DNA of 64,000 bases from Solirubrobacterales bacterium (lineage in GTDB: Bacteria > Actinomycetota > Thermoleophilia > Solirubrobacterales > 70-9). Location of the stretch: NCBI GenBank assembly GCA_020438355.1, contig JAGQUT010000003.1:122530-186529 (forward strand), written 5' to 3'. How positions within the stretch are numbered: position 1 is the stretch's first letter; the number at the start of each line of letters is the position of its first letter. The position numbers and the translations under genes were made by a program. Below the pieces are notes generated by a model that saw only the letters and a program-made list of their open reading frames with translations, searched no databases and was not told the DNA's origin. This document shows positions 9,140 through 19,921 of this stretch, in pieces.

Positions 9140-9646
9140 GTGTCGTTCAACCCCAGTCCCGGCGAACAGATCATCTTCCAGGGCCACCCTTCCTGGCGCT
9201 CGATTATGGCCTTCTACCTGAAGGGCCTGCTGATCGGCGTGATCATCGCCGTGATCGCCGCACTGCTCGGTGACGGCTTCATCCTGCCCTTCGTGATCGT
9301 GCTGGCGGCCCTCGCTGTCGCGGTCGTGATCGGTTTCATCAGGCGCATGGCGACCGTCTACACGATCACCAACCGCCGACTGAACATCAAACGGGGGATC
9401 TTCGCCCGCGACATCCAGGAGACCCGACTCGAGAGGGTCCAGAACGTCAACTACAGCCAGACCGTCTTCCAGCGTCTGCTTCAGGTCGGCGACGTCGACT
9501 TCGACACCGCGGCCTCGGACGCGGACAACCTCTTCGTCTTCAATGGTGTCGCCAACCCTCAGGAAGTGGTAACCCAGGTCGACCGGGCCACCTCGCTCGG
9601 GGCCGGCGGATCCCACGGCCTCGGCGAACCGAGCCAGACCTACTAG
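9140..9646 (+). CDS. PH-domain (DUF304-type) membrane protein
   Basis: A 168-residue protein: short N-terminal segment with GEQIIFQGHPSW, two adjacent transmembrane helices (about residues 24-44 and 48-68), and a bacterial PH (bPH2/DUF304) domain marked by YTITNRRLNIKRGIF and ETRLERVQNVNY. Such proteins are common in Gram-positive bacteria and are thought to be membrane-associated; the molecular role is unsettled. The gene is divergent from priA and has its own start-proximal promoter. The C-terminal 20 residues are Gly/Ser-rich. The family is recognised with good confidence; the function is not known. Confidence 0.85.
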   Translation: MSFNPSPGEQIIFQGHPSWRSIMAFYLKGLLIGVIIAVIAALLGDGFILPFVIVLAALAVAVVIGFIRRMATVYTITNRRLNIKRGIFARDIQETRLERVQNVNYSQTVFQRLLQVGDVDFDTAASDADNLFVFNGVANPQEVVTQVDRATSLGAGGSHGLGEPSQTY

Positions 9647-9716
9647 ATCGATTGTCGCTACCCCGCTGCGACTGCGGGCCGACGGGAACCAATCCGTGAG
9701 GTGCTGCGGTTTTTCA

Positions 9717-9722
9717 TAGGAT
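9717..9722 (+). promoter_or_regulatory. Candidate -10 box for tkt
   Basis: TAGGAT overlaps the first ATG of tkt and ends 7 nt before an in-frame GTG at 9730. If this box is used, translation would begin at GTG 9730, giving an N-terminus Met-Thr-Asp-Ser-Leu. Confidence 0.4.
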
Positions 9723-11772
9723 GGCGAGCGTGACCGACTCCCTCGATTCCCAGACGCCCGAACTCCGCGCAATCAACACGATCCGGACCCTTTCGATCGA
9801 CGCGATCGACAAGGCCAACTCGGGTCACCCCGGGACGGCGATGGCCCTCGCCCCGCTTGCCTACAAGATCTGGCAGGACTATCTGCGCTACGACCCGGCC
9901 GACCCCTTCTGGCCGAACCGTGACCGCTTTGTGCTCTCGGCCGGTCACGCCTCGATGCTGATCTACTCGGTCCTTCACCTGGCTGGCGTCCGCAAGGTTG
10001 AACATGACGGGCAGATCACCGACCGGCTCTCCGTCACCCTTGAGGACATCGAAAACTTCCGCCAGCTCGGGTCCTCCACCCCCGGCCACCCGGAGTCCCA
10101 CCTGACCACCGGTGTCGAGACGACCACCGGCCCGCTCGGACAGGGTGTCGCGACATCGGTCGGAATGGCGATCGCCGGACTCTGGAAGCGCGAGGCCTTC
10201 GGCGAAGAGCTCTTCGATTACGACGTCTACACGATCTGTGGTGACGGTGACCTGATGGAGGGCGTCTCCCAGGAGGCCGCTTCGCTGGCCGGCCACCAGA
10301 AGCTTCACAACCTCTGCTGGATCTACGACTCGAACCGGATCACGATCGACGGTTCGACCGATCTGACCTTCACCGAGGACGTCGAAGCCCGGTTCGCCGC
10401 CAACGGCTGGGCCGTGCACCATGTCAATGATGCCAATGACCTCGACGAGATCGGCGCCGCACTCGACAGGTTCAAGGCCGAGAAGGACAAACCGACCTTC
10501 ATCCTGCTTCACAGCCACATCGGCTACGGATCCCCGAACAAGGTCGACACCGCCGACGTCCACGGCAACCCGCTCGGGGCCGAAGAGACGAAGCTGACCA
10601 AAGAGGCATACGGCTGGCCCGCCGACGAGCACTTCCTCGTGCCCGATGGTGTCTACGACACCTGGGCCGAAGGGGTCGGCAAGCGGGGAGCAGAACTGAA
10701 CGAAGCCTGGAAGGCGCGCTTCGACTCCGCCCCGGACGAGACGAAGAACCTGGTCAACACGATGCTTTCCGGTGACCTGCCGGAAGGCTGGGATTCAGAG
10801 CTGCCCAGCTTCGAAGCCGGCGAGCAGGTGGCCACCCGCTCCGCCGCCCAGAAGACCCTTCAGGCGATCGCCCCGAAGGTCCCGTGGCTGATCAGCGGCT
10901 CGGCTGACCTGACCGGCTCCGCTTCAAGTGGCCTGAAGGAAGAGGTCGCCGGTGTGTTTGAACCGGGCAACCGCTCCGGCCACATGCTCCACCTCGGGGT
11001 ACGCGAGCACGAGTCCGCGGCCGCCTCGAACGGCATGGCCCTCAGTTCGCTGCGTCCGGTCTGGTCGACCTATCTGATCTTCTCCGACTACGCCCGGCCC
11101 GCGATCCGCCTCTCCGCGCTGATGGAGCAGCCGGTCGTTCACTGGCTCACCCACGACTCGATCGGACTCGGCGAGGACGGCCCCACCCATCAGCCAGTCG
11201 AGCAGCTGGCCTCACTCAGGGCGATGCCGAACCTGGACGTGATCCGTCCGGCCGACGCGGCCGAAGTCGCCGAAGCCTGGCGCGTGATCATGCCCCGGAA
11301 GGATCACCCCACTGCCCTGGTCCTTACCCGCCAGAAGGTTCCGGTCATCGACCGGAGCAAGTACGCCGACGCGTCGGGGCTGGCGAGAGGCGGCTACGTG
11401 ATCGCTGACAGCGAGGGCGAGCCCGAGCTGATCCTGATCGCGACCGGTTCCGAGGTCCACATCGCCCTTGAGGCCTACGAGACGCTGACCATCGAAGGCG
11501 TCAAGGCCAGGGTCGTGTCGCTGCCCTCGTGGCACATCTTCGAGAACGAGGACGAGGAGTACCGTGAGTCGGTCCTGCCGTCCTCCGTGACGAAGCGGGT
11601 CTCGATCGAGCAGGCCTCCACCTTCGGCTGGGAGCGATTCATCGGCGAGGAAGGCGTCGCGATCGGAATGACGACTTTCGGCGCCTCGGCACCCTTCCCC
11701 GACCTCCAGAAATATTTCGGCTTCACCCCTGACCGGGTGGTCGAGGAAGCCAGGAAGCTTCTCGGGAGCTGA
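9721..11772 (+). CDS. tkt: Transketolase
   Basis: Thiamine-diphosphate enzyme moving two-carbon units in the pentose phosphate pathway. The 683-residue protein has the N-terminal TPP domain with the transketolase signature around [19 protein letters not shown] and the [13 protein letters not shown] metal/TPP motif, the pyrimidine domain with the catalytic Glu in [10 protein letters not shown], and a C-terminal regulatory-type domain ([12 protein letters not shown]). The length is normal. ATG 9721 is given, but an in-frame GTG at 9730 fits the leaderless promoter better. pgi follows after 2 nt, and rpe and a transaldolase elsewhere in the window belong to the same pathway. Confidence 0.95.
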   Translation: MASVTDSLDSQTPELRAINTIRTLSIDAIDKANSGHPGTAMALAPLAYKIWQDYLRYDPADPFWPNRDRFVLSAGHASMLIYSVLHLAGVRKVEHDGQITDRLSVTLEDIENFRQLGSSTPGHPESHLTTGVETTTGPLGQGVATSVGMAIAGLWKREAFGEELFDYDVYTICGDGDLMEGVSQEAASLAGHQKLHNLCWIYDSNRITIDGSTDLTFTEDVEARFAANGWAVHHVNDANDLDEIGAALDRFKAEKDKPTFILLHSHIGYGSPNKVDTADVHGNPLGAEETKLTKEAYGWPADEHFLVPDGVYDTWAEGVGKRGAELNEAWKARFDSAPDETKNLVNTMLSGDLPEGWDSELPSFEAGEQVATRSAAQKTLQAIAPKVPWLISGSADLTGSASSGLKEEVAGVFEPGNRSGHMLHLGVREHESAAASNGMALSSLRPVWSTYLIFSDYARPAIRLSALMEQPVVHWLTHDSIGLGEDGPTHQPVEQLASLRAMPNLDVIRPADAAEVAEAWRVIMPRKDHPTALVLTRQKVPVIDRSKYADASGLARGGYVIADSEGEPELILIATGSEVHIALEAYETLTIEGVKARVVSLPSWHIFENEDEEYRESVLPSSVTKRVSIEQASTFGWERFIGEEGVAIGMTTFGASAPFPDLQKYFGFTPDRVVEEARKLLGS

Positions 11773-11774
11773 CC

Positions 11775-13406
11775 ATGAGCGCGCTCCGGGACTCAGACGC
11801 ATTCAAGACCCTGGAGCGCCATCACCAAGATGTCGGTGACCTCCATCTGAGGGACCTTTTCGCCGACGACCCGGATCGGGGAATGGACCTGGTCGCGGAA
11901 GCCTGCGGCCTCTACTTCGACTACTCGAAGAACCGCATCAGCCGGGAGACCGTCGGCCTGCTCGCCGCACTGGCCCGGGAGATGCGGATGCCCGAACGCC
12001 GCGATGCGATGTTCCGTGGCGAACACATCAACACTTCCGAGGACAGGGCCGTACTTCATGTCGCCCTGCGGATGCCCCGCAGCCGTTCGCTGGTGGTCGA
12101 TGGCGTCGACGTCGTCCGTGAAGTCCATGAGGTCCTCGACCGGATGGCTGCCTTCTCAGAGTCGGTCCGCTCGGGCGAATGGAAAGGACACACCGGCAAG
12201 CCGATCAGACGGGTGATCAACATCGGGATCGGCGGGTCGGACCTCGGCCCGGTCATGGCCTACGAGGCTCTCAAGGATTACTCCCGGCGCGACATCGAAT
12301 TCCGTTTCGTCTCGAATGTAGACGGAACGGACTTCTACGAGGCCACGCTTGATGCCGACCCGGCCGAGACCCTCTTCGTCGTTTCGTCGAAGACCTTCAC
12401 CACCCTCGAAACCATGACCAACGCGCACACGGCCCGCCAGTGGCTGCTCGACGGTCTTGGCGGTGACGAGTCTGCGATCGCCCGCCACTTCGTCGCGGTT
12501 TCGACCAACGCTGAAGGGGTCAGCGAGTTCGGTATCGACACCGACAACATGTTCGGCTTCTGGGAGTGGGTCGGAGGCCGATACTCGATGGATTCGGCGA
12601 TCGGCCTCTCGACCATGCTGGCGATCGGCCCCGACCGTTTCAGCGAGATGCTCGACGGATTTCACGCCATGGACGAGCATTTCCTGGAGACCGGACTCGA
12701 AACGAACCTTCCGGCTATCCACGGCCTGCTCACCGTCTGGTACCGGAATTTCTTCGGCGCCGAGACCCACGCCGCATTCCCTTACAGCGAGTACCTGCAC
12801 CGGTTCCCCGCGTACCTCCAGCAGCTGACGATGGAGTCGAACGGCAAGGGAGTGACGCTCGACGGGGAGAGAGTCGACTACGGGACCGGCGCGATCTTCT
12901 GGGGTGAGCCCGGCACCAATGGCCAGCATTCCTTCTACCAGCTGGTTCATCAGGGAACGGAGCTGATCCCGGCCGACTTCATCGGTTTCAACCGCGCCCT
13001 CAACCCGCTCGGCAATCACCAGGATCTGCTGGTCTCCAATGTCTTCGCCCAGACCGAAGCCCTCGCCTTCGGCAAAACCGTCGAGCAGCTCCAGGAGGAG
13101 GGTGTCGACGAACGGCTGATCCCCCACAAGACCTTCCTCGGCAACCGCCCCACCTCGACGATCATGGCTGACCGGCTGACGCCTAAGACGCTGGGCAGCC
13201 TGGTTGCCTTCTACGAGCATTCGGTTTTCACCCAGGGGGCGATCTGGCAGATCGATTCCTTCGACCAGTGGGGTGTTGAACTTGGAAAGGCCCTTGCCCA
13301 GGCGATCATCCCCGAGCTTGAATCCGAGCAGGCACCCGAGCTGAAGCACGACAGTTCGACCTCCACCCTGATCCGCCGGTACCGCGAAGCGAACGGCCGC
13401 CGTTGA
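11775..13406 (+). CDS. pgi: Glucose-6-phosphate isomerase
   Basis: Interconverts glucose 6-phosphate and fructose 6-phosphate. The 543-residue protein carries two SIS-type sugar-isomerase folds and the family signatures: [26 protein letters not shown] and [16 protein letters not shown] with the catalytic Glu/His environment, plus the C-terminal [19 protein letters not shown] lysine region. It starts with ATG 2 nt after the tkt stop, and the HAD gene overlaps its stop by 4 nt, so the three genes probably form one transcript linking glycolysis and the pentose phosphate pathway. Confidence 0.96.
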   Translation: MSALRDSDAFKTLERHHQDVGDLHLRDLFADDPDRGMDLVAEACGLYFDYSKNRISRETVGLLAALAREMRMPERRDAMFRGEHINTSEDRAVLHVALRMPRSRSLVVDGVDVVREVHEVLDRMAAFSESVRSGEWKGHTGKPIRRVINIGIGGSDLGPVMAYEALKDYSRRDIEFRFVSNVDGTDFYEATLDADPAETLFVVSSKTFTTLETMTNAHTARQWLLDGLGGDESAIARHFVAVSTNAEGVSEFGIDTDNMFGFWEWVGGRYSMDSAIGLSTMLAIGPDRFSEMLDGFHAMDEHFLETGLETNLPAIHGLLTVWYRNFFGAETHAAFPYSEYLHRFPAYLQQLTMESNGKGVTLDGERVDYGTGAIFWGEPGTNGQHSFYQLVHQGTELIPADFIGFNRALNPLGNHQDLLVSNVFAQTEALAFGKTVEQLQEEGVDERLIPHKTFLGNRPTSTIMADRLTPKTLGSLVAFYEHSVFTQGAIWQIDSFDQWGVELGKALAQAIIPELESEQAPELKHDSSTSTLIRRYREANGRR

Positions 13407-14119
13407 GCCCCGCTCCCGTCGACGCGCCGATCCGGGCGGTCATCTTTGATGTTGACGGCACCTTGCTGACCACCGGCGGGGCCGGAGCCGTCGCCTGGGA
13501 TAAGGCCTTTCAGGAGGTTTTCGGCAAGTCGGTCGATATCGCGAAGGTGACCGAGTCCGGCATGACCGACCACGACGTCGCCTTCGCCGCCCTCCGCACC
13601 GTCCTCGACCGTGAACCGACCCATGCCGACATCGAGCAGCTCACACCCATCTATATCCGGGAGTTGCCGGAAGCGGTGGCGAACTCGGAGAAGTACCGGA
13701 TCGAACCGGGAATCGTCGAGCTTCTCGAACGGCTTGCCGCCGAAGGAGTTCCGATGGGGATGACCACCGGGAACATCGAACCGGCGGCGAAGATCAAGCT
13801 GGAACGCGGTGATCTCAACCGGTTCTTTGCCTTCGGTGGATACGGCTCCGATTCAGCCAACCGGGCCGAGCTGACCCTTCATGCGATCAAGCGCGGCATC
13901 GTCACCTGCGCCACCGGCAATTACCCGGACGGACGGCCCCAGGTGCTCTCGAAGGACGACTTCATCGCGGTCGGCGACACCCCCAGGGATGTCGAGGCAG
14001 CCCACGAATGCGGGATACGCATCGTCAGCGTCGCCACAGGCCTCTTCGACCTGGAGACCCTCAGCTCCGCCGAACCAGACTGGCTGCTCCCCACAGTCGA
14101 ATCAGGCTTTCCCGTCTGA
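13403..14119 (+). CDS. HAD-superfamily hydrolase (phosphatase-like)
   Basis: A 238-residue HAD protein with motif [15 protein letters not shown] (nucleophile and acid/base Asp), the motif II threonine in GMTTGN, and motif [16 protein letters not shown]. The cap region (about residues 35-100) is helical, as in phosphoglycolate/beta-phosphoglucomutase-like members. The TTG start overlaps the pgi stop (TTGA), indicating translational coupling to tkt-pgi. A sugar-phosphate substrate is plausible from the context, but no specific substrate can be assigned. Confidence 0.85.
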   Translation: MSPAPVDAPIRAVIFDVDGTLLTTGGAGAVAWDKAFQEVFGKSVDIAKVTESGMTDHDVAFAALRTVLDREPTHADIEQLTPIYIRELPEAVANSEKYRIEPGIVELLERLAAEGVPMGMTTGNIEPAAKIKLERGDLNRFFAFGGYGSDSANRAELTLHAIKRGIVTCATGNYPDGRPQVLSKDDFIAVGDTPRDVEAAHECGIRIVSVATGLFDLETLSSAEPDWLLPTVESGFPV

Positions 14120-14133
14120 ATTAACTGCAAGTC

Positions 14134-14153
14134 GGGCGGGGTCGGACCCGCCC
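14134..14153 (+). terminator. Hairpin between convergent HAD and metK genes
   Basis: A perfect 7-bp GC stem (GGGCGGG 14134-14140 with CCCGCCC 14147-14153) and a 6-nt loop lie in the 38-nt gap between two convergent stops. It has no T-tract on either strand, so it would act as a weak or factor-assisted bidirectional terminator. Confidence 0.5.
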
Positions 14154-14157
14154 CGGG

Positions 14158-15387
14158 CTAAATGCCGGCGGCTTCCTTCAACTCCTCAGCCCTGTCCGTG
14201 CGCTCCCAGGTGAAGTTCTCGTTCGACCGCCCGAAGTGCCCGTAGGCGGCGGTGTCCTTGTAGATCGGCCGGTGAAGGTCGAGGTACTGGCGGAAGGCGC
14301 CGGGACGGAGGTCGAAGTTGTCGGCGACCAGCTGGGATATCTCCCAGTCGCTCTTCTTGCCGGTGCCGTATGTCTCCGCCATGATGGAGACCGGGTGAGC
14401 CACGCCGATCGCGTATGCGACCTGAACCTCGCAGCGGTCGGCGAGGCCGGAGGCGACGACATTCTTGGCGGCGTAGCGGGCAGCGTAGGCGGCTGAGCGG
14501 TCCACCTTCGACGGGTCCTTGCCGGAGAAGGCACCTCCACCGTGACGTGCGGCTCCACCGTAGGTGTCGACGATGATCTTCCGGCCGGTCAGGCCGGCGT
14601 CACCGACGGGTCCGCCGATCACGAAGATGCCGGTCGGATTGATCAGCAGCGACTCGTAAAGGGCGTTCTCGTCGAGCAGTTCGCTGTACTCCTCGCGAAG
14701 CACCGGCAGGATCACGTTCTCCCAGAGGTCTGGACGGATCGTGCTCTCGTTGTCGACGTCCGGCGCGTGCTGGGTCGAGATCAGGACTCTCTCGATCGCG
14801 ACCGGCCGGCCGTCGGCGTAGCGAACCGTGACCTGGGTCTTGCCGTCGGGCCGCAGGTAATCGAGAGTGCCGTTCTTGCGAACCATCGATAGGCGCTCGG
14901 AAAGCCTGTGGGCGATCTGGATCGGCATCGGCATCAGGGCTTCGGTTTCGTTGGTCGCGTAACCGAACATCATTCCCTGGTCACCCGCACCGTCGAGGTC
15001 GAACTGGTCCGATGATCCACCTGTTCGGGCCTCAATGCCGGTATCTACTCCCTGGGCGATGTCAGGGGACTGCTTGTCCATCGAGACGAGGACCGAGATG
15101 TTGTTGCCGTCGTATCCGTACTCGCCCTTGTCGTAGCCGATCTTGCAGACCGTCTCGCGCACGAGGTCGGTGATGTCGATCTGGGCGGTGGTGCTGAGCT
15201 CACCGGAGATGACTGCCATGCCGGTGTTGACCAGCGTCTCGCAGGCAACACGGGAGTTGGGATCCTGGCTGAGGCAGGCGTCGAGGACGGCGTCCGAGAT
15301 CTGGTCGGCGATCTTGTCGGGATGGCCTTCGGTCACAGACTCGGATGTGAAGAGGTGTTCCCCCTCGGCAAGCTTCAGCTGGGTCAT
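14158..15387 (-). CDS. metK: S-adenosylmethionine synthetase
   Basis: Makes S-adenosylmethionine from methionine and ATP. The 409-residue protein has the expected three-repeat architecture with [21 protein letters not shown] at the N-terminus (ATP/Mg site), the [12 protein letters not shown] signature and the phosphate-binding [16 protein letters not shown] loop. The length is normal. The ATG has a strong Shine-Dalgarno element (AAAGGAGA at 15398-15405), in contrast to the many start-proximal promoters in this window. It lies 80 nt downstream of der on the same strand. No riboswitch is evident in the short upstream gap. Confidence 0.97.
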   Translation of the reverse strand: MTQLKLAEGEHLFTSESVTEGHPDKIADQISDAVLDACLSQDPNSRVACETLVNTGMAVISGELSTTAQIDITDLVRETVCKIGYDKGEYGYDGNNISVLVSMDKQSPDIAQGVDTGIEARTGGSSDQFDLDGAGDQGMMFGYATNETEALMPMPIQIAHRLSERLSMVRKNGTLDYLRPDGKTQVTVRYADGRPVAIERVLISTQHAPDVDNESTIRPDLWENVILPVLREEYSELLDENALYESLLINPTGIFVIGGPVGDAGLTGRKIIVDTYGGAARHGGGAFSGKDPSKVDRSAAYAARYAAKNVVASGLADRCEVQVAYAIGVAHPVSIMAETYGTGKKSDWEISQLVADNFDLRPGAFRQYLDLHRPIYKDTAAYGHFGRSNENFTWERTDRAEELKEAAGI

Positions 15388-15397
15388 TCGTGCAGTT

Positions 15398-15405
15398 TCT
15401 CCTTT
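15398..15405 (-). promoter_or_regulatory. Strong ribosome-binding site of metK
   Basis: AAAGGAGA on the minus strand, 10 nt before the metK ATG. It fixes the start and shows that metK is translated from a conventional leader. A tandem GAATCCTT repeat (15410-15425) lies just upstream. Confidence 0.7.
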
Positions 15406-15467
15406 GGGTGAATCCTTGAATCCTTCAATTCTGATCCGGAAGCCTAGTCATCCGGCTCTTGCGGGGT

Positions 15468-16814
15468 CTATTCATCCCCCCGGCCCTTGCGGGGTATGTA
15501 ATCGATGACCAGGGGCACGCCGTCGAGACCCCACTGGTCACGGAGACGGTTTTCGAGGTGGTATGCCCAGTCGCGGACGATCAAACGACGGTCGTTGACC
15601 TGAAGGGCGAAATGAGGCGGCGATACGCCAGTCTGCGCTCCGTAAAGGATTTTCAGGCGCCGGCCCCTTCGCGAGGGAGGCGGAGTGGTGGTCTGGACCT
15701 CGGAAAGGAACCGGTTGAGCTGGGGAGTCGGGATCCTCTCCGCGGCACGATCGGCGAGCGCCACCGCGCGGGAGATCAGCCCGGCAACGTTGCGACCCGA
15801 CTTCGCTGAACAGGTGACCACTTCCGGCCGGAGCCTCAACTTGCGGCCCACCCTGGCCCTGGTGTCGTCGATGTCGGTCTCGGTGATGTCCCACTTGTTC
15901 ATCACGATCATCGTGGCGCAGCCGGCTCTCATTGCCACTTCGCCGACCTTGAGGTCCTCTGAACGAACGCCCTCCTGCGCGTCACAGACGATGATCGCGA
16001 CGTCGGCCCTCTCGATCGCCCGTTCCGATCGGAGCTGGGCGTAATGATCGACCGAACCGGCTACCTTCGATTTGCGCCTCAGTCCCGCCGTGTCAACCAG
16101 GGTGACCCGGCGGCCGTCGACCTCGATCTCGGTGTCAATCGTGTCCCGGGTCGTGCCGGCAACCGGGGAGACGATCACCCGGTCATCACCGAGGATCCGG
16201 TTTACCAGCGAAGACTTTCCGACGTTCGGACGGCCGATCATCGCGATCCGGACCGAGTCCGAGTCGTCGACTCTTGCCGGCCTGTCGCCCAGGGCATCGG
16301 TGATCCGGTCGAGCAGGTCTCCCGTGCCGATCCCGTGAGTTGCCGAGACCGGGGTCGGGTCCCCCAGCCCGAGCGCGTGAAACTCGGCTGCGGCGAACTC
16401 GTCGTCGGGCCGGTCGGACTTGTTGACCGCGACCAGAACGGGAACCGGGGAAGTGCGGAGTTCCCGGGCCAGATCGGTGTCGCCGGTCCTGAGGCCTGCC
16501 TGTCCGTTGACCACCAGCACGACCACATCGGCCTCGGCCATCCCGAGCCTGGCCTGACGCTGTATGTCGGCAGCCATCTCGGACTCGTCGTCGAGGTCGA
16601 TGCCTCCGGTATCGAGCAGGTCGAACTCCCGGCCGTTCCATTCGCATCGCACCCGTTTGCGGTCCCTGGTGACGCCCGCCTCCGAATGAACGACGGCTTC
16701 GCGCCCACCGGCCAGGCGATTGACAAGAGTCGACTTGCCGACGTTCGGGAAACCTACGATGGCAACGGTCGGAACCGCACCCGTGGGCGCGGAGGATCCA
16801 GCTGAAGATTCCAT
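15468..16814 (-). CDS. der: GTPase Der (EngA), ribosome assembly
   Basis: Tandem GTPase needed for 50S subunit assembly. The 448-residue protein has two complete G domains: the first with [18 protein letters not shown] and NKSD, the second with [18 protein letters not shown] and NKWD, followed by the KH-like C-terminal domain (from about residue 355, including the [15 protein letters not shown] region). The ATG shares one base with the cmk stop (TGATG), so cmk and der are coupled, a common actinobacterial pair. Confidence 0.96.
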   Translation of the reverse strand: MESSAGSSAPTGAVPTVAIVGFPNVGKSTLVNRLAGGREAVVHSEAGVTRDRKRVRCEWNGREFDLLDTGGIDLDDESEMAADIQRQARLGMAEADVVVLVVNGQAGLRTGDTDLARELRTSPVPVLVAVNKSDRPDDEFAAAEFHALGLGDPTPVSATHGIGTGDLLDRITDALGDRPARVDDSDSVRIAMIGRPNVGKSSLVNRILGDDRVIVSPVAGTTRDTIDTEIEVDGRRVTLVDTAGLRRKSKVAGSVDHYAQLRSERAIERADVAIIVCDAQEGVRSEDLKVGEVAMRAGCATMIVMNKWDITETDIDDTRARVGRKLRLRPEVVTCSAKSGRNVAGLISRAVALADRAAERIPTPQLNRFLSEVQTTTPPPSRRGRRLKILYGAQTGVSPPHFALQVNDRRLIVRDWAYHLENRLRDQWGLDGVPLVIDYIPRKGRGDE

Positions 16815-17452
16815 CAGGCCAGTCCCCGCTCGCGGGCGAGCCCGGCGATCCGGCTGATCACTTCGTCCGGGGTCAGTCCGGTCGAGTCGATGGTCACCGC
16901 GTCATCGGCAACCAGAAGTGCTCCATGCTCGCGCTCCGAGTCCCGCCGGTCGCGATCCTCCTGGGCGGCCAGTACTTCGGAGACATCGGCCCCGGTCTGG
17001 GCGGCGCGGCGTTCGGCCCTCTCCTCGGGTGATGCGGTGAGGAAGATCTTGAGTGGTGAGTCGGGGGAAACGACGGTGGCGATGTCCCGGCCCTCGGCGA
17101 CAAACGGTCCGGCCGCGATCAGGCGGCGCTGTTCGGTGACCATCGCCTCACGAACGCCCGGGTGGACCGAGACCTGCGATGCCGCCTCGGTCACCTCGGG
17201 AGTGCGGATCTCGTCGGTCACGGGCACACCGTCGATCAGCACTTCGCCATCGTCGAATCCGATCTCGATCGATTCGGCAGTCGAGGTTGCCTCTCCCGAT
17301 GCGTTCGGGTCAGCGCCCCACTCGAGACAGGTCAGCGCGACACAGCGGTACATCGCACCGGAGTCCAGATAGGTGAAGCCGAGCTCTTCGGCCAGCCCCC
17401 TGGCCACGGTTGACTTCCCCGCTCCCGCGGGGCCGTCTATCGCGATCACCAT
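16814..17452 (-). CDS. cmk: Cytidylate kinase
   Basis: Phosphorylates CMP/dCMP. The 212-residue protein begins [15 protein letters not shown] with the P-loop at residues 7-14, then the LDSGAMYR substrate segment, [10 protein letters not shown] near residue 130 and the RRAAQTG lid. The frame is open far upstream, over the divergent acyltransferase, but the family N-terminus and the ATG at 17452 fix the start. In related genomes cmk often follows tyrA-aroA; here a + strand acyltransferase has come between. The stop overlaps the der start by 1 nt. Confidence 0.95.
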   Translation of the reverse strand: MVIAIDGPAGAGKSTVARGLAEELGFTYLDSGAMYRCVALTCLEWGADPNASGEATSTAESIEIGFDDGEVLIDGVPVTDEIRTPEVTEAASQVSVHPGVREAMVTEQRRLIAAGPFVAEGRDIATVVSPDSPLKIFLTASPEERAERRAAQTGADVSEVLAAQEDRDRRDSEREHGALLVADDAVTIDSTGLTPDEVISRIAGLARERGLA

Positions 17453-17497
17453 GTCGGTCCGCCATTCATCGGACGTCCATCCTACGGCCCGGGCAAA

Positions 17498-17503
17498 TAC
17501 GAT
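17498..17503 (+). promoter_or_regulatory. Leaderless promoter -10 box for acyltransferase gene
   Basis: TACGAT followed by exactly 6 nt and the ATG at 17510; no Shine-Dalgarno element is present. Confidence 0.55.
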
Positions 17504-17509
17504 GAACCG

Positions 17510-18583
17510 ATGCGAGTCCAGACCCCAGGCCGGGGCCCCCTCTTTCCCGACCAGGGCCCGCTCGGTGCCCGCATCAGGCGAAGGGTGATCGGCGCAACCG
17601 CCGAGATCACCGGATTCGTACTGCTTACTGTCCTTTCGCCCCTGCTGATGCTGGTCGGCTTCATTGTCGATCTGGTGCTCTGGATGAAGAACCGAAGGCC
17701 CTTCGTGAACATCAGGGTGATTCCAGCTGTCTGGTGGTTCCTTTTCGGAGAGATGAAGGCCTATCTCAAGCTGATCTTCATCTACATATTCACCGGCGGG
17801 CCCTGGGGCCGTGGATCGATCCGGCGACGCCGCTGGATCTACGCCCTTCGTATCGCCTGGGCACGAAACCACCTGATTGCGATCCGCATCCTCTTCGGGC
17901 TGAAGTTCGAGATTGAAGGTGGTGAGGTCACTGGTCCCGGCGGCTATGTGCTGATGCCCCGGCACGTGAGCATCCTCGACAACCTGATCGGCGACGTCTT
18001 CATCGGCCACCCGCGAGGCATCGGCGTCCGGTATGTGATCAAGGAGGAGATCCGGGCCCTGACCCCGATCGACATCGGTGGCCGCTGGATCCCGACCGTC
18101 TTCGTCAAGCGTGGATCGCTGGACCCGGACACCGAGATCGCCGCCGTTCGGGCCCTCACTCATGACATGAGCGAGGGCGAGATCATGGCGATCTATCCGG
18201 AAGGTACGAGGCCCACACCCAGGAAGATCGCCCGGGCCCAGGAAGTGATCTCCGAAAAACAGCCCGAGATCGCACCGCTCGCGGCCCGGCTCAAACACCT
18301 TCTGCCACCGCGCCTTGGAGGCCCGCTGGCGATCCTTGACGAGGCAAGCGCGGGAACCGACATCGTCTTCTGCGGTCATGTGGGCTTCGAGGGAATCAGG
18401 ACGGTCGGCGATGTCTTCGCAGGCGTGCTGGTTGGCCGCCAGATCAAGATCCGTTTCTGGAGGTTTGACGGTCGCGAGATCCCGGAAGGCGAGATGGCCC
18501 GCACGGAGTGGCTTTACGACAAATGGCAGATGGTGGATGACTGGGTCGGTGCCGAACTCGACGCCCGGGGCGAAACCGACTAG
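17510..18583 (+). CDS. PlsC-like acyltransferase
   Basis: A 357-residue membrane-associated protein. An N-terminal hydrophobic hairpin (about residues 35-60 and 75-95) precedes an acyltransferase domain with the diagnostic HX4D motif in RHVSILDN (about residue 147) and a YPEGTR motif (about residue 226), as in 1-acylglycerol-3-phosphate acyltransferases. It would transfer an acyl chain to a glycerophospholipid precursor or another hydroxyl acceptor. It is longer than a minimal PlsC, with a C-terminal extension of roughly 90 residues. It is divergent from cmk and convergent with aroA. The acceptor is not certain. Confidence 0.8.
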   Translation: MRVQTPGRGPLFPDQGPLGARIRRRVIGATAEITGFVLLTVLSPLLMLVGFIVDLVLWMKNRRPFVNIRVIPAVWWFLFGEMKAYLKLIFIYIFTGGPWGRGSIRRRRWIYALRIAWARNHLIAIRILFGLKFEIEGGEVTGPGGYVLMPRHVSILDNLIGDVFIGHPRGIGVRYVIKEEIRALTPIDIGGRWIPTVFVKRGSLDPDTEIAAVRALTHDMSEGEIMAIYPEGTRPTPRKIARAQEVISEKQPEIAPLAARLKHLLPPRLGGPLAILDEASAGTDIVFCGHVGFEGIRTVGDVFAGVLVGRQIKIRFWRFDGREIPEGEMARTEWLYDKWQMVDDWVGAELDARGETD

Positions 18584-18592
18584 CTACCCGGG

Positions 18593-19921
18593 TTAACCCT
18601 GGAGGCGGGCCAGGTCCTGCTGGAAGTTCGGGTAGCTGACCGCGGCCGCGTCCATTCCGTCAACCGTTACGCCTTCCTGGCTCGCTATCCCGGCGATCGC
18701 GCCGAGCATCGCGATGCGGTGGTCGCCGTGGGAGTCGACACTTCCGCCCCGAAGGCCTCCGGTGCCGATGACCCTCATCCCGTCATCACGGGCCTCTATG
18801 TTCGCCCCGAACCCGGCGAGCGCTCCGACGACTACGGCTATCCGGTCGGACTCCTTCGCTTTCAGCTCCTCGGCGTCAGCGATCACCGTCTCTCCCTCGG
18901 CGAAGCAGGCGGCGAGGGCGATTATCGGAAGCTCGTCGATCGCGAGGGGTATTTCCGCGCCCTCGATCCGGGTTCCGGTGAGTGGAGCTGCGGTGATGGT
19001 GATGCGGGCGATCGGCTCTCCCTTCCCGTCCGAAAGAGGTTCGACCTCGATATCAGCGCCCATTCGACGCAGAATGTCGATGATCCCGGTACGGGTCGGA
19101 TTCACCCCGCAGCGATCGATGACCACGCGGGACCCTTCGACGATCGAAGCGGCGACGATGAAGAAGGCCGCAGAGGAGATGTCAGCAGGCACCTCTACCT
19201 CGTCCAGCTCGAGCTGGGCGCCGGGGTTGATCGTGACCCGGCCGGGTGACCGTTCGATGTCGGCCCCGGCTGCGGCCAGCATCACCTCCGTGTGGTCACG
19301 AGTCGCTACCGGCTCGATGACCGTGGTCGGTCCCTCGGCGGAAAGTCCGGCCAGGAGGACACAGGACTTGACCTGCGCCGAGGCGACCGGAAGCTCATAG
19401 GTGATGCCATGGAGCCGGTGGCCATCGATCCTGATCGGTGGAAAGCGCTCGCCGGTTACCTCGATTTCCGCGCCCATCTCCCGGAGGGGTATCGCCACGC
19501 GGTCGACCGGGCGCTTCCTGATCGATGCATCGCCGTCCATCCGCCAGAGACCGCCATCGCATCCGGCGAGCCAGCCGGGAAGGAGTCGCATCAGCGTGCC
19601 CGCGTTTCCCACATCGATCCGGCCCAGGCTCCTCGGACCGGTTGGTCCGACCCCTTCGATCGTGAACTGCTCGGGCATTGCATTCAATGGCTCGGGGTTG
19701 ACCATCGCACCGAGACCGGCAACCGCGCTCAGTGTCGAGCGGGTGTCATCGGAATCAAGGTAGTTGACCACCAAGGTGGGTCCGTCAGCGATCGCGCCGA
19801 TGATCGCGGCCCGGTGGGATATCGACTTGTCCGCCGGGGGTACGAGGCTGCCGGTCAAGGGACCGGCGGGACGGAAGACCGCCCTCTCGCCGTCGTCCAG
19901 GCCGATCTCGTGTCCGCTCAC
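18593..19921 (-). CDS. aroA: 3-phosphoshikimate 1-carboxyvinyltransferase (EPSP synthase)
   Basis: Sixth step of the shikimate pathway, joining phosphoenolpyruvate to shikimate 3-phosphate. The 442-residue protein has PADKSISHRAAIIGA near residue 30, GNAGTLMRLLPGWLAG (the conserved GNAGT loop that binds PEP), the KRPVDRV region and LKAKESDRI near the C-terminus. The GTG at 19921 overlaps the tyrA stop (GTGA), which places the start and indicates translational coupling; the frame is open further upstream inside tyrA but that part does not resemble the family. It is the last gene of the aroF-tyrA-aroA unit. Confidence 0.95.
   Translation of the reverse strand: MSGHEIGLDDGERAVFRPAGPLTGSLVPPADKSISHRAAIIGAIADGPTLVVNYLDSDDTRSTLSAVAGLGAMVNPEPLNAMPEQFTIEGVGPTGPRSLGRIDVGNAGTLMRLLPGWLAGCDGGLWRMDGDASIRKRPVDRVAIPLREMGAEIEVTGERFPPIRIDGHRLHGITYELPVASAQVKSCVLLAGLSAEGPTTVIEPVATRDHTEVMLAAAGADIERSPGRVTINPGAQLELDEVEVPADISSAAFFIVAASIVEGSRVVIDRCGVNPTRTGIIDILRRMGADIEVEPLSDGKGEPIARITITAAPLTGTRIEGAEIPLAIDELPIIALAACFAEGETVIADAEELKAKESDRIAVVVGALAGFGANIEARDDGMRVIGTGGLRGGSVDSHGDHRIAMLGAIAGIASQEGVTVDGMDAAAVSYPNFQQDLARLQG

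Noticed and set aside
9658..10632. Long open frame on the minus strand opposite tkt
   Set aside because: Mirror of a high-GC coding strand; no start signal and no family resemblance, while tkt on the other strand is certain.
15388..15467. SAM-responsive riboswitch upstream of metK
   Set aside because: Only 80 nt are available, with a strong ribosome-binding site and a tandem octamer but no SAM-aptamer-like helices.
17453..18379. Upstream extension of the cmk frame over the divergent acyltransferase
   Set aside because: The family N-terminus with the P-loop begins at 17452 and the acyltransferase on the other strand has its HX4D and EGTR motifs.
18584..18600. Palindrome GGGTTAACCC between acyltransferase and aroA as a terminator
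   Set aside because: No loop and no T-run; too short to count as a terminator.
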